Assembly (NCBI GenBank): GCA_964632865.1
Contig: CAZWDH010000121.1
Location: forward strand, 1 to 18,916
From: JAHDWY01 sp964632865
Lineage (GTDB): Bacteria > Hydrogenedentota > Hydrogenedentia > Hydrogenedentales > SLHB01
Length of the DNA: 18,916 nucleotides
Reading direction: 5' to 3'
In this document: positions 1 through 9,021 of the stretch, piece after piece
How the letters are laid out: every line of letters begins with the position of its first letter
Position numbering within the stretch: position 1 is the first letter of the stretch
Translations under genes and position numbers: made by a program
Notes under the pieces: model-generated
Database searches by the model: none
Seen by the model: only the letters and a program-made list of their open reading frames with translations
Told to the model about the DNA's origin: nothing

Positions 1-3000
1 GGCTACATCGATTACTTCCGTACGCAGCGCTGGTTCTCCGCGCCGGGCTACGACGATTCGGGGCAGCATCCGGTGACGGAGCGGAACTACTACGACACCA
101 AGATCGCGTCCTCCATCGCGCGGCTGTACGGACGCCCGCGCGTGTGGAATGAGGCCTTCCACTCCAGCGGCTGGGGCCGGACCACGGATCAAACCGTGTC
201 GTGGTTGTCGGCGGGCATGGCCTTCGGCGCGAACCTCTACGATGAGCACGGCCTTTACTATGCGACCCGCGCGAGCACCTGGGAACACGCTGCGCCCGAC
301 CCCCATTGGCGGCAGCCGTATTGGCGATACTACGACGTGCTATCCGATTTCGTGGCGCGAAGCAGCTATCTCATGTCGCAAGGGCAACACGTGGTTGACG
401 TGGGCGTGCACTATCCCGTGGCGAGTCTGTTGGCGGGCGAGCCGCCGAACACGGAAGCGCCGGACTATAACCAGTACGTGGCGTTGTCGCGAAGGATTTT
501 CTATGCGGGCATCGATAACGACATCATCGATGACGATTCGATACTCGCAGGCGAAGTGCGCGATGGCACGTTGGTGATGGGTGGCAACGGATATCAGGCT
601 CTGGTGTTTGGGCCGGAGACCACCGTGCGGCGTGCGGTTCTGGAGAAAGCAGCGGAGCTGGCGAGGAGCGGGGGCGTGATCCTCTTCGTGGAACGGCTCC
701 CCTCGGCGACCACGGAATCCGGCCGGGATGATCCCGCGCTTGCCGCGTTGTGGACGGAATTGCTCGGAGTCAATACGACGCCAGGCGAGCCGGTCGAGAA
801 ACAATTCGACGGCGGCGGTTTTTGCGCTTTCGTACCGTCCGATGCCCAAACCTTGCCCGGCCTCATCTCAAAACATATCGAACGCGACTTCGTGGTCGAC
901 GGCGGCAACGTCTTCGAAACGCACCGGCAGGTTGGCGGTACCCATGTATATCTTGTCCAGAGCGTGGAGCCGGAGCCGTTTGTAATGGAGGCGCGGTGCC
1001 GGGTCGACGGAGTTCCGGAACTCTGGGACCCGTTCACGGGGGAGATAGCTCCGGTTCAGTTCTTTGACCGTGCCAATGGACATTCGACCATCCGTCATCT
1101 CCTCGAAGGTAACACGGCGATGCTCCTCGTGATACGTCCGGGCGAGGCGCAGTCTTCGCGTAGCACAGGAGAGATCGAGGTCGCCAATGAAATCGTGCTT
1201 CCCGAGACCTGGAGCTTCTCTACCATCGCGACCCGTGACAACAAATGGGGCGAGTTCCGCTGGCCGCCGTCCGACGAAAAGATCGGTCCTGAAGTGCGGT
1301 CCTTCCGATACCGGGAGGAGGCTGGCGCAGACGGCGAAAGTGCGGGTTGGCAGCGTCCGGATTTCAATGATGCCGATTGGGAAACGACCCTCTATTCTAC
1401 CGGTCCGTATTGGCTCATGATGCCTTGCGAAACCGGCGACGAGAGCGTCGCGCAGCAGGTGTTGCAGACCTTGGATACGGTGGCCGCGGGCGAGGTCTGG
1501 CAGGAAGTCCGCTTCTCCAAATCCATCGGCCTAGCGCAGGCCGCGCCTTGGGGCGGGCACTCGGGTTACCCCGACGGACACATCGACAAGAATTTCATCC
1601 ATCTTCCCGAAGGAAGAAAGCTGGTGTTTACGCGGATACGGTCGTCGCGAACGCAGCGACTTGGATTGCGGGTGGAACTGAGCAACTCGTCCGCGCGACT
1701 GTGGGTGAATGGCGTCGAGCAGCCGTTTGAAGAAGCGGTTGGTAATCTTCCCTTGCGCGAAGGCGAGAACACGGTGCTTCTCGATTTGCCGGACGGGGGG
1801 CACGGCCGTCTTTTCGCGCAAGCGGAGCCCCCGACTGTTTCGTCCATGGCCGAGGCGGCACAGGGCGGTGCTACGCCGGAAATCGAAAAGGCATCCTGGA
1901 TCTGGTCGGGCGGCACGCAGGCCTGCTACGTCAGAAAAACCTTCGACCTGGATGCGAAGCCGGAAGAAGTGCGCTTGACTGTCAGCGCGTTCAGCGGCTT
2001 CCGCCTCTTCGTGAACGGCGAGAAGGTGGAAGAGGAGATTGGGCCCTGGGCGAATTGGGAAAAGCCGGAAACGTTTACGATTACGCCATTGCTGCGCGAG
2101 GGCCGCAACGTCATCGCCATCTGGGGCCAGCTCTTCGCCGGACAAAACGTGAACAAAGGTGAGGAAGCGTTCCAAAGTCGCGGCATTGTGTTCGCGATGA
2201 AGGCGCGGATGGCCGACGGAAGCGAAGTCAGCATCGTCACGGACGATTCATGGCGAGGCAGTGTAGACGACTTCGAGAATTGGGAGTCGGTCGCGTTCGA
2301 TGATAGCGCCTGGTCCCCCGTCAAGGTCCGCGGCAAGATGGGAGACGCGCCGTGGGGCATGGCCGTCGTGGAGAACGCCGGCGCCGTGACCGAACCCAAG
2401 CGTCCTCTGTCCATCGATTTGGAGAGTCCGTATCTCGAGTGCTTCGATGAAGTTCCTGATCTCGTGTACGACGTGAAGCCGGCGGATGCGCCGCGCGTCG
2501 GATGGTATCGCTTTGAATTGCCTCCCGGCGTTCGGGGTATCACGCTTCCAATTGCCGACGTAGATGCGCAGGTATGGGTGAATGACGACCCCGTCGGGAT
2601 TCGCCGCGGCGGCAGCTTCATACTGGAGCCCACTCACGGCGTCACGACAGCCGTGGTGCGTATTGAGATGGAACCCGGCGCTTATGCCGGGGCCGCTTTC
2701 CCTGTGCCGATTCGGCTCGATATCGAGGGCGGCACGATCGGCCTTGGACTGTGGAGCGACTACGCGCTGCCGACGTATTCCGGAATCGGCGTGTACCGGC
2801 AGACCGTTCGCTTGGAACCGAACGATGAAACGCGTACCTGGCTGGATCTCGGGCAGGTACTTGTCGCGGCAGAAGTGCTCGTCAACGGCAAAAACGCGGG
2901 GGTGCGCATTGCGCGGCCCTTCAAGTTTGATATCACCGACTTGATTCAGAATGGCGAGAATGAGATCGAGATCCGCGTGGCGAATACGATCGCGCCGCAC

Positions 3001-3093
3001 TACACGACGATCCCGGCCATGAATCTCGGCCCCACGGAATCCGGGTTGCTGGGTCCCGTGCGCTTGACTCAAGTGCGAGAGTCCTTAGAATGA
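1..3093 (+). CDS. GH106-like glycoside hydrolase (alpha-L-rhamnosidase type), 5'-truncated
   Basis: The frame is open from base 1, so the gene begins outside the window. The in-frame GTG at 73 lies inside conserved sequence and is not a credible start. About 1,030 codons are visible. Bases 1-420 read like the core of GH106-type alpha-L-rhamnosidases: an EAFHSSGWG segment at 151-177, a RQPYW segment near 310, and DVGVHYPV at 397-420. Two galactose-binding-like beta-sandwich regions follow; the clearer one, about 1894-2360, has a WIW...YVRKTF opening and an FDDSAW segment. A GH2/GH106-type C-terminal sugar-binding domain (about 2790-3063) ends in SGLLGPVRL. The family removes terminal alpha-L-rhamnose, usually from plant or algal polysaccharides. 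The N-terminus is missing, so a signal peptide cannot be judged. The next gene starts 32 bp downstream, which suggests cotranscription. The fold and family are fairly secure; the exact substrate is inferred. Confidence 0.8.
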   Translation, partial: GYIDYFRTQRWFSAPGYDDSGQHPVTERNYYDTKIASSIARLYGRPRVWNEAFHSSGWGRTTDQTVSWLSAGMAFGANLYDEHGLYYATRASTWEHAAPDPHWRQPYWRYYDVLSDFVARSSYLMSQGQHVVDVGVHYPVASLLAGEPPNTEAPDYNQYVALSRRIFYAGIDNDIIDDDSILAGEVRDGTLVMGGNGYQALVFGPETTVRRAVLEKAAELARSGGVILFVERLPSATTESGRDDPALAALWTELLGVNTTPGEPVEKQFDGGGFCAFVPSDAQTLPGLISKHIERDFVVDGGNVFETHRQVGGTHVYLVQSVEPEPFVMEARCRVDGVPELWDPFTGEIAPVQFFDRANGHSTIRHLLEGNTAMLLVIRPGEAQSSRSTGEIEVANEIVLPETWSFSTIATRDNKWGEFRWPPSDEKIGPEVRSFRYREEAGADGESAGWQRPDFNDADWETTLYSTGPYWLMMPCETGDESVAQQVLQTLDTVAAGEVWQEVRFSKSIGLAQAAPWGGHSGYPDGHIDKNFIHLPEGRKLVFTRIRSSRTQRLGLRVELSNSSARLWVNGVEQPFEEAVGNLPLREGENTVLLDLPDGGHGRLFAQAEPPTVSSMAEAAQGGATPEIEKASWIWSGGTQACYVRKTFDLDAKPEEVRLTVSAFSGFRLFVNGEKVEEEIGPWANWEKPETFTITPLLREGRNVIAIWGQLFAGQNVNKGEEAFQSRGIVFAMKARMADGSEVSIVTDDSWRGSVDDFENWESVAFDDSAWSPVKVRGKMGDAPWGMAVVENAGAVTEPKRPLSIDLESPYLECFDEVPDLVYDVKPADAPRVGWYRFELPPGVRGITLPIADVDAQVWVNDDPVGIRRGGSFILEPTHGVTTAVVRIEMEPGAYAGAAFPVPIRLDIEGGTIGLGLWSDYALPTYSGIGVYRQTVRLEPNDETRTWLDLGQVLVAAEVLVNGKNAGVRIARPFKFDITDLIQNGENEIEIRVANTIAPHYTTIPAMNLGPTESGLLGPVRLTQVRESLE

Positions 3094-3125
3094 GTCTTGT
3101 ATAGCGAGTCAGGAGGTTCGGTGAT

Positions 3126-4406
3126 ATGTTTCGTCTTTCGTGTGTTCTATTCATCGGTTTCGTTTCTGCTCTTGCTGCCGAACTCCCTCCGGTCGATCAG
3201 CTTCCCGAGCGGCCTGAGTTGCCGGATCCGTTCCTAATGCTGGACGGCACGCGAATCGAGACGCCGGAACAGTGGTACGAGATGCGGCGTCCGGAACTGA
3301 AGCAGTTGTTTCAGCACTACGTATACGGATACCTGCCGCCACCAACGCCCATTCAGGCGACGGTCATACAGGAAGACTCGGACCTCTTCGGCGGGAAGGC
3401 CACATTGAAGCAGGTGGAGATTCGGTTTCCGGCTTTGCCTGATGACGCCCCGCGAATCAACCTGGCCTTGTTTGTTCCCAATGCTGGGGGTCCCGCGCCA
3501 TGCATCCTTGCTTTGAACAAGTGCGGCAACTACACCGTGACGGACTACCCGGGGGTTCAGATCCACCCTGAAGCGTGGCTACACTCGAACTGCCCGCCCG
3601 CGGAAGAGTTGCGGGGGTGGAAGAAAGATTTCTGGGCCATCGAGCAGAAGATCGACCGGGGCTACGCGTTTGCGACATACCACGAAAGCGAGATTGACCC
3701 TGACCAGAACGACTTCACCGACGGCATTCACCCTTACTTCACGGATCTGCCTGGTCCGGACGCGGCGAGTTGGGGGACCATCTCGGCCTGGGCTTGGGGG
3801 TTGCAGCGGTGTCTGGATTACCTCATCGAAGACCCGGATGTAGACGGGGAGAAGGTAATCGTCACGGGTCATTCCCGCCGGGGCAAGACGGCGCTTTGGG
3901 CCGCGGCCTACGATGACCGGTTTGCCATCGCCATGCCCCACCAATCCGGGACCGGCGGCATGGCGCTCAGCCGAAACAACGAGCAAGAGACCGTGGAACG
4001 CATCAACGAACATTTCCCCCATTGGTTCAACGATCTCTTCACGGCCTTCAACGGACACGAGCAGGATTTGCCGGTCGATCAACACCTCCTGGTTGCGCTG
4101 GTGGCCCCGCGACCCGTCCTGGATACCGCCGGCCTGCAAGACACCTGGGCAAACTACGAAAGCGCGCTGCGGACCCTCAAAGCAGCGGACCCGGTCTATA
4201 AGTTTCTCGGGAAGCCGGGACTCGTGGGCGACGGTATGGTGGTCGAAGACGAGCCTATCGCTGGCGACGATTTTGGCACTTTGCTCCAGTACCGCCGTGA
4301 CACGAAGCATACGTGGACTGCAGAATACTGGGAAAAGATGATGGACTTCGCCGACCTGCACTTCGGGCGGGGCAGTCGAGACGAAGAGGACGTGGCGGGC
4401 CGGTAA
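3126..4406 (+). CDS. CE15-type 4-O-methyl-glucuronoyl methylesterase (glucuronoyl esterase), secreted
   Basis: A 426-residue alpha/beta hydrolase. The ATG is preceded by AGGAGG (3111-3116) at 9 nt. Residues 1-18 form a signal peptide ending ALA, so the enzyme is exported. The nucleophile elbow GHSRRGK carries Ser250. It is followed by a GTGGMALSR segment, the family motif LPVDQHLL (about 315-322), APRP, and a C-terminal DTKHTW with His395 as likely catalytic base. CE15 enzymes cleave esters between glucuronic acid on glucuronoxylan (or related glycans) and alcohols such as lignin. The acid expected 23 residues after the nucleophile is Gln273 here. Asp339, at +89, sits where some bacterial CE15 enzymes keep an alternative acid. 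Length and motif order fit bacterial CE15. It lies between a GH106-like glycosidase and a GH20/GH67-like protein, consistent with attack on a uronate-containing polymer. Confidence 0.88.
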   Translation: MFRLSCVLFIGFVSALAAELPPVDQLPERPELPDPFLMLDGTRIETPEQWYEMRRPELKQLFQHYVYGYLPPPTPIQATVIQEDSDLFGGKATLKQVEIRFPALPDDAPRINLALFVPNAGGPAPCILALNKCGNYTVTDYPGVQIHPEAWLHSNCPPAEELRGWKKDFWAIEQKIDRGYAFATYHESEIDPDQNDFTDGIHPYFTDLPGPDAASWGTISAWAWGLQRCLDYLIEDPDVDGEKVIVTGHSRRGKTALWAAAYDDRFAIAMPHQSGTGGMALSRNNEQETVERINEHFPHWFNDLFTAFNGHEQDLPVDQHLLVALVAPRPVLDTAGLQDTWANYESALRTLKAADPVYKFLGKPGLVGDGMVVEDEPIAGDDFGTLLQYRRDTKHTWTAEYWEKMMDFADLHFGRGSRDEEDVAGR

Positions 4407-4590
4407 CGCGATCTGCCGGTGGTCGTAATCTGTCCATTCTCCTGTGGGAGCCTATCCCGCATTCTGTGACGCCGCGCCTGCTTTGCCTCATGGGAATCGT
4501 GCGTGAATCGCGCGGAGCGCTGGAAGTACAATCGGGGTGCTCACGAATGGTCCGAGAAACGAGAGTGGTTCTTTACGGGGGTATTGATCA

Positions 4591-7035
4591 ATGAATCATT
4601 CCAATGGCCTGCGAAATGTGCCGGTTGTTCTGGGCGTGATGGTTATCGTCCTCACTCTACCGGCGTGGGGAACCATAGATTTATCCAAGGCGGTTATCCT
4701 GCCGCAACCAAACGAAGGTATCGTTGGTCAGGCAGCCCGCATGCTGCGCGATGAACTCAACGAACGTTCCGGCGTGTTGCTTCCGATCGCCGATTCCGCC
4801 GCGGCAGGTCAGGTGGCTATCGCAATCGGTACCGCGAGCACGATAGATGGAGGCGTGGCCCCCGACGAACCGGAAGGATACGGCATCGCTGTGACGGGCA
4901 ACACCGTGTCGTTGATCGGGCACGACCCGCGCGGCGCGATGTTTGCCGCGGGGCGGCTGATTCGGTTGGTGGACTGTGATGAGGGCGAAATTACGTTGGA
5001 CTTGCGCTCCCCGATTGCGACGGCTCCGGATATGCCGTACCGGGCCCACCAGCTCGGATATCGCAATACCGCCAATACCTACGATGCCTGGACCATGGAG
5101 ATGTACGAACAGTATATCCGCGATCTGATTGTGTTCGGGTGCAATGGTATCGAATTGATCACCACCCTCGATCCGGAGGCGAAAGACGGTCCTGTCATGA
5201 CCGAAAGTATGCGGTCGCGCAATGTGAAGTTGTCGGCCCTGTTCGGTTCATATGGACTCGATGTTTGGCTTTGGTCGCCCGTGATGGCGGATGGCGAGGA
5301 AGACGTGACGACGCCGGAAGGCGCCGCGGTAGCGCTGGAAAATCGCAGGGCAATGTTCGCGCAGTATCCCGTCATCGACCATGTTTTCATACCGGGTGGC
5401 GATGATGGCGACACGCCGGCCGAACACCTGATCCCGTTTATGGAGAAACTCGCCCCGATTCTTCACGACTCCCATCCCGACGCGAAGCTGTGGGTGTCAA
5501 ATCAGACCTTCACCCTGGAAGAGAACGACTACTTCTTCGACTACCTCGAAACGGAGAAGCCGGATTGGCTGGCGGGCGTCGTGTATGGACCGTGGACCAA
5601 AATGAGCTGGGAGGAGATTCGCGAACGGACGCCGGCGCAATACCCTTTGCGGCGCTACCCGGACATCAATCACACGGTCCGCTGCCAGTATCCCGTTCGC
5701 GACTGGGATCCCGCTTTTGCCAACACGGTGGGACGTGAACCCATGATGCCACTGCCGAAGGCGCACAAGCATATCTATCTGCGTTATAAGGAACTCACCG
5801 ATGGATTCGGCACGTACTCGGACGGCATTCACGACGATCTGAACAAGGTGATTTGGAGCGCCTACGGTTGGGACCCGGAAACCGATCTCGACGAGTTGCT
5901 CGTAGAGTATGGCAAGGTCTGGTGGAACGACGACCTTGCGGAAGACGTTGCGAAAGGGCTTTCCCAGTTCGAAGAGAACTGGGTGGGCCCCATCCTGGAG
6001 AACCCGACAATTCCGAAGACGCTCGAACTTTGGGAAAGTATCGCGAAACGCACTTCCAGTTTCGACACGAACTGGCGCGCGCAGATGTATTTGTTCCGCG
6101 CGCGCTTCGATGCGTACGTGCAGGCGAAGACAAAGGCCGAGGCGCAGTTTGAGCAGGAATCCCATGCGGCGCTGGCAATGGCGCGTCAAGCCGGTGTAGC
6201 GCAGGCAATTGCTGACGCCCGTGAAGCACTTGCTAAGGCCGACAAACCGATCGCGCCGGAGCTGCGGAAAGGGATTGAAGATCTCGGTCCAATTCTCTTG
6301 AAGAGCATCGGGTATCAACTCAGCGTCAAAGAGCCGTATCTTGCGCGCAATCCTGAGCGGGGCGCCATGCTCGATTGGCTCGATCAACCCGTGAACGATC
6401 GGCCCTGGCTGGAACAGCGCTTCACAGCCATCCTCGCGATGGAGGACGAGACGGAGCAACTGGCGGCCATCGACGAGATCCTGAACTGGACCGATCCGGG
6501 TCCCGGCGGGTTCTACGACAACCTCGGCGCGGTGGGACAGTACGAGCACGTGGTCTACCAGAAGACTTGGGAGCGGGACCCCTACGGGTGCCATTCGCCG
6601 CGGGCCGAGTTCCCTTTGTACAAGGCGGACCCTGCGACCGTTGCCGAACAGAGTGCGGCGATCGAAGAGGCGAACGCCACGTTCAAAGAAGAAGACGGGG
6701 CGCGACCGCAGGCGCGGCAGGAACTGCGCATGTCCTGGCAGTCGCAGATTGGCACGCACTACGGCACGCCGCTGAAGTTGCGTTATGAAGGACTGGACCC
6801 GAAAGCCACCTATCGCCTGAATGTGACCTATGCGGGACGCTACAAACCGACGATGTCGTTGACCTTGAACGACACGTTCAGCGTGCACGGGCCCGTGAAG
6901 CAGCCAGACCCGATCTGGCCGGTCGAGTACTACATACCGCACGAAGCGACGCAGGGCGGCACGCTCGATGTGGAATGGAATCTTGTGGATGGCCGGGGAT
7001 GCATGGTGTCTGAAGTGTGGCTCATTCGGAACTAA
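4591..7035 (+). CDS. Putative secreted glycoside hydrolase with GH20/GH67-like N-domain and TIM-barrel-like core
   Basis: 814 residues. The ATG follows a GGGGG tract (4577-4581) at 9 nt. Residues about 11-28 are strongly hydrophobic and end in a small-residue stretch, so export is likely. Residues about 30-145 look like the alpha/beta domain that precedes the catalytic barrel in GH20 hexosaminidases and GH67 glucuronidases: an amino-terminal helix with RMLRDELNERSG, a GTAS strand, then GHDPRGAMFAAGRL. Residues about 150-470 look barrel-like. GGDDGD at 269-274 resembles the place where GH20 enzymes have GGDE, so Asp271/Asp272 are candidate catalytic acids. Aromatic motifs follow (YGPWTKMSW, DGIHDDLNKVIWSAYGWD). 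After a helical stretch (about 500-570), the C-terminus ends in a beta-rich region (about 725-814). Family assignment is by general resemblance only. The activity, perhaps hexosaminidase or glucuronidase, is unproven. Confidence 0.62.
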   Translation: MNHSNGLRNVPVVLGVMVIVLTLPAWGTIDLSKAVILPQPNEGIVGQAARMLRDELNERSGVLLPIADSAAAGQVAIAIGTASTIDGGVAPDEPEGYGIAVTGNTVSLIGHDPRGAMFAAGRLIRLVDCDEGEITLDLRSPIATAPDMPYRAHQLGYRNTANTYDAWTMEMYEQYIRDLIVFGCNGIELITTLDPEAKDGPVMTESMRSRNVKLSALFGSYGLDVWLWSPVMADGEEDVTTPEGAAVALENRRAMFAQYPVIDHVFIPGGDDGDTPAEHLIPFMEKLAPILHDSHPDAKLWVSNQTFTLEENDYFFDYLETEKPDWLAGVVYGPWTKMSWEEIRERTPAQYPLRRYPDINHTVRCQYPVRDWDPAFANTVGREPMMPLPKAHKHIYLRYKELTDGFGTYSDGIHDDLNKVIWSAYGWDPETDLDELLVEYGKVWWNDDLAEDVAKGLSQFEENWVGPILENPTIPKTLELWESIAKRTSSFDTNWRAQMYLFRARFDAYVQAKTKAEAQFEQESHAALAMARQAGVAQAIADAREALAKADKPIAPELRKGIEDLGPILLKSIGYQLSVKEPYLARNPERGAMLDWLDQPVNDRPWLEQRFTAILAMEDETEQLAAIDEILNWTDPGPGGFYDNLGAVGQYEHVVYQKTWERDPYGCHSPRAEFPLYKADPATVAEQSAAIEEANATFKEEDGARPQARQELRMSWQSQIGTHYGTPLKLRYEGLDPKATYRLNVTYAGRYKPTMSLTLNDTFSVHGPVKQPDPIWPVEYYIPHEATQGGTLDVEWNLVDGRGCMVSEVWLIRN

Positions 7036-7049
7036 GGTGCCGGGGCACC
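7036..7049 (+). other. Small intercistronic hairpin
   Basis: GGTGC-CGGG-GCACC directly follows the TAA of the upstream gene. The 5-bp GC-rich stem has a 4-nt loop and no T-run, so it is more likely an mRNA-stabilising or processing hairpin than a terminator. The next gene starts 31 bp further on. Confidence 0.35.
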
Positions 7050-7080
7050 GAGTAAGTACAAGACAAAGAAGGAGCGCTAC

Positions 7081-9021
7081 GTGTATCGGTTCCTATGGCT
7101 TGTAACAAGCGTAGTTCTTCTGGCGAATGTCGCTCTCGCGGCGGAACACAAAGTCGCGGATCTGCAGCCGGACGGGAAGCCTCGCGGGAAGAGCCTCGCT
7201 GGTGATGAGCCGCCTGCCCTGGTCATCGCCGACGGCGGAGTGAGCGAATACCAGATCGTGGTGTCCGAGTCGGCCTCTTCTTCCGAACAGCATGCGGCGA
7301 TCGAGCTGCAAATGTTTCTGGAACAGATCACAGGAGCGCGACTGCCCATCGTATCGGACGACCAACCCATCGGCAAATGCGAGATTATACTGGGGGAGAA
7401 TGCGCACCAACGGGACGTCGATCCTTCGATTGCGTTTGATGGGTTGGGTAACGAAGGATTCGTCGTCCGCACCGCGCCGCCGCATCTCGTCATCGCGGGA
7501 GGCCGGCAGCGCGGCACGATGTACGGTGTCTATGCCTTTCTCGAGGAACACCTGGGTTGCCGCTGGTTCACCTCGACGGTCAGTCACATCCCGGAGATCC
7601 CGCGATTGGCGATTAAGTCCATTGATGAGCATCAAGTCCCCGCGCTCGAATACCGGGAGACATTCTTCTACGATGCGCTCGATGCCGACTGGTCGGCCCG
7701 GAACCGGATCAACGGCGCCATGGGAAAGCTGGACGATCAGCGTGGGGGAAAGACTGCGTATTATCCTTTCGTGCATTCGTTCTTCACCCTGATCCCGCCG
7801 GATGAATATTTCGAGACGCATCCTGAATGGTTTTCGCTGGTTGACGGCGAGCGGACGCTGATAGGCCGATTCAAACGCACGCAGCTCTGCCTGACCAACG
7901 AAGAGATGATTCAACAGGCGATCAAAACGGTCAAGGAATGGATTGCGGAACATCCCGAAGCGAATATAATTTCCATCTCGCAAAATGACGGACCTGGCGG
8001 CTGGTGTGAGTGCGAGCACTGTCGCGCATTGGAAGAGAGCCAGGGCGGCGTTCATTCCGCGCCCATTATCTATTTTGTCAATCGCATTGCGGAATCGATT
8101 GCGGACGAGCATCCGGAAATTGCGATCGATACGCTGGCCTACTCCTACAGCCGGCCCGCGCCGCGGGACTTGAAGCCGCTGCCGAATGTCATCATTCGAC
8201 TTACCACCGGCGCTTGCGCTTCCCATCCGATTGCGGATGAGCAATGCGACAAGAATGGTGACTTGCGCAAGGCCATCGAGGACTGGTTCCGGCTGACCGA
8301 TCGCATGTACATCTGGGACTACACGGTGAACTTTCATCAGTATCTGTTGCCCTTTCCCAATCTGCACACCCTCGCGCCGAACATCCGGTTTTTCGCGAAC
8401 CACGGCGTGCGCGGCGTGTTCGAGCAGGGGAGCGGCGACGCGGCGCACAGCGACATGGCCCCGCTTAAGGCCTACGTGATGGCGAAGCTGCTCTGGAATC
8501 CGGACTATGACGAGAAGCAGGCGGTCGCCGAGTTCCTACACGGATACTTCGGCCCTGCGGCCGAGTCCATCGGACGGTATTTGGCGGCATTAGAAGATTC
8601 GCTTGACGATCACGCGTACATGTGGATGCACATGAGTCCTTTCGAGCGCAATACGTTGCCCATCTATCTTTCGCCCGAGGTGGTGGCGGTCGCGTCTGCC
8701 GCGTTCGATGAGGCCGAACGGCTTACGGCTGGCGATCCCGAGTTGCTGCAACGCGTAAAAGTTGCCAGGCTGTCGCTGGATTACGTCCAGCTCGAATTTG
8801 CGGCTCGCGTGTCCGCTCTTGGGGCGCACGGGGCACATGCGGAAGCATTGAACAACTGGTATGCGGATACCATGGACAGTTTTTTCACAACGGCCGAGGA
8901 AGCCGGGATTGATTACATGCGCGAGACGGGGCGGCCGAACAGCTCCATGGAGGAATACCGGGCGATACTGGAATCGAGCCGGTCGACGAGCGCGGCGCAG
9001 GACAAGCTGCGGAACGACTAA
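7081..9021 (+). CDS. DUF4838 domain protein with GH67/GH20-like N-domain, secreted
   Basis: 646 residues. The GTG start is set by AAGGAG at 7069-7074, 6 nt upstream. Residues 1-21 form a signal peptide ending ALA. Residues about 55-180 are a GH67N/GH20b-like alpha/beta domain: EQHAAIELQMFLEQITGA, an ILGEN strand, and GGRQRGTMYGVYAFLEEHLGCRWF. The DUF4838 region follows, about 240-500. Its hallmark is QNDGPGGWCECEHC (301-314), with three closely spaced cysteines, followed by APIIYFVNRIAE, DTLAYSYSRPAP and a WDYTVNF segment. The remaining residues, to 646, are mostly helical. DUF4838 proteins are common in polysaccharide-degrading PVC and Bacteroidetes bacteria and are considered distant relatives of alpha-glucuronidases; I know of no firm activity for the domain. 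Its N-domain resembles that of the preceding gene, so the two may be distant paralogues. The stop overlaps the stop of the opposing sulfatase by 4 bp. Confidence 0.85.
   Translation: MYRFLWLVTSVVLLANVALAAEHKVADLQPDGKPRGKSLAGDEPPALVIADGGVSEYQIVVSESASSSEQHAAIELQMFLEQITGARLPIVSDDQPIGKCEIILGENAHQRDVDPSIAFDGLGNEGFVVRTAPPHLVIAGGRQRGTMYGVYAFLEEHLGCRWFTSTVSHIPEIPRLAIKSIDEHQVPALEYRETFFYDALDADWSARNRINGAMGKLDDQRGGKTAYYPFVHSFFTLIPPDEYFETHPEWFSLVDGERTLIGRFKRTQLCLTNEEMIQQAIKTVKEWIAEHPEANIISISQNDGPGGWCECEHCRALEESQGGVHSAPIIYFVNRIAESIADEHPEIAIDTLAYSYSRPAPRDLKPLPNVIIRLTTGACASHPIADEQCDKNGDLRKAIEDWFRLTDRMYIWDYTVNFHQYLLPFPNLHTLAPNIRFFANHGVRGVFEQGSGDAAHSDMAPLKAYVMAKLLWNPDYDEKQAVAEFLHGYFGPAAESIGRYLAALEDSLDDHAYMWMHMSPFERNTLPIYLSPEVVAVASAAFDEAERLTAGDPELLQRVKVARLSLDYVQLEFAARVSALGAHGAHAEALNNWYADTMDSFFTTAEEAGIDYMRETGRPNSSMEEYRAILESSRSTSAAQDKLRND

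Noticed and set aside
73..75. GTG at 73 as the start of the first glycosidase
   Set aside because: The frame is open to base 1 and sequence before the GTG continues the conserved catalytic region, so the gene is truncated by the window edge.
4527..4532. TACAAT as a promoter -10 box for the gene at 4591
   Set aside because: A good -10 match by itself, but no -35 element at 16-18 bp and no extended -10, so it is not listed as a feature.
5497..6942. 481-codon open frame on the minus strand opposite the GH20/GH67-like gene
   Set aside because: It is antisense to a gene with clear domain structure, has an Arg-rich composition typical of GC-rich shadow frames, and shows no recognisable motif.
7093..8448. 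451-codon open frame on the minus strand opposite the DUF4838 gene
   Set aside because: The opposite strand encodes the DUF4838 signature; the antisense product is low-complexity and Arg/Val-rich without domains.
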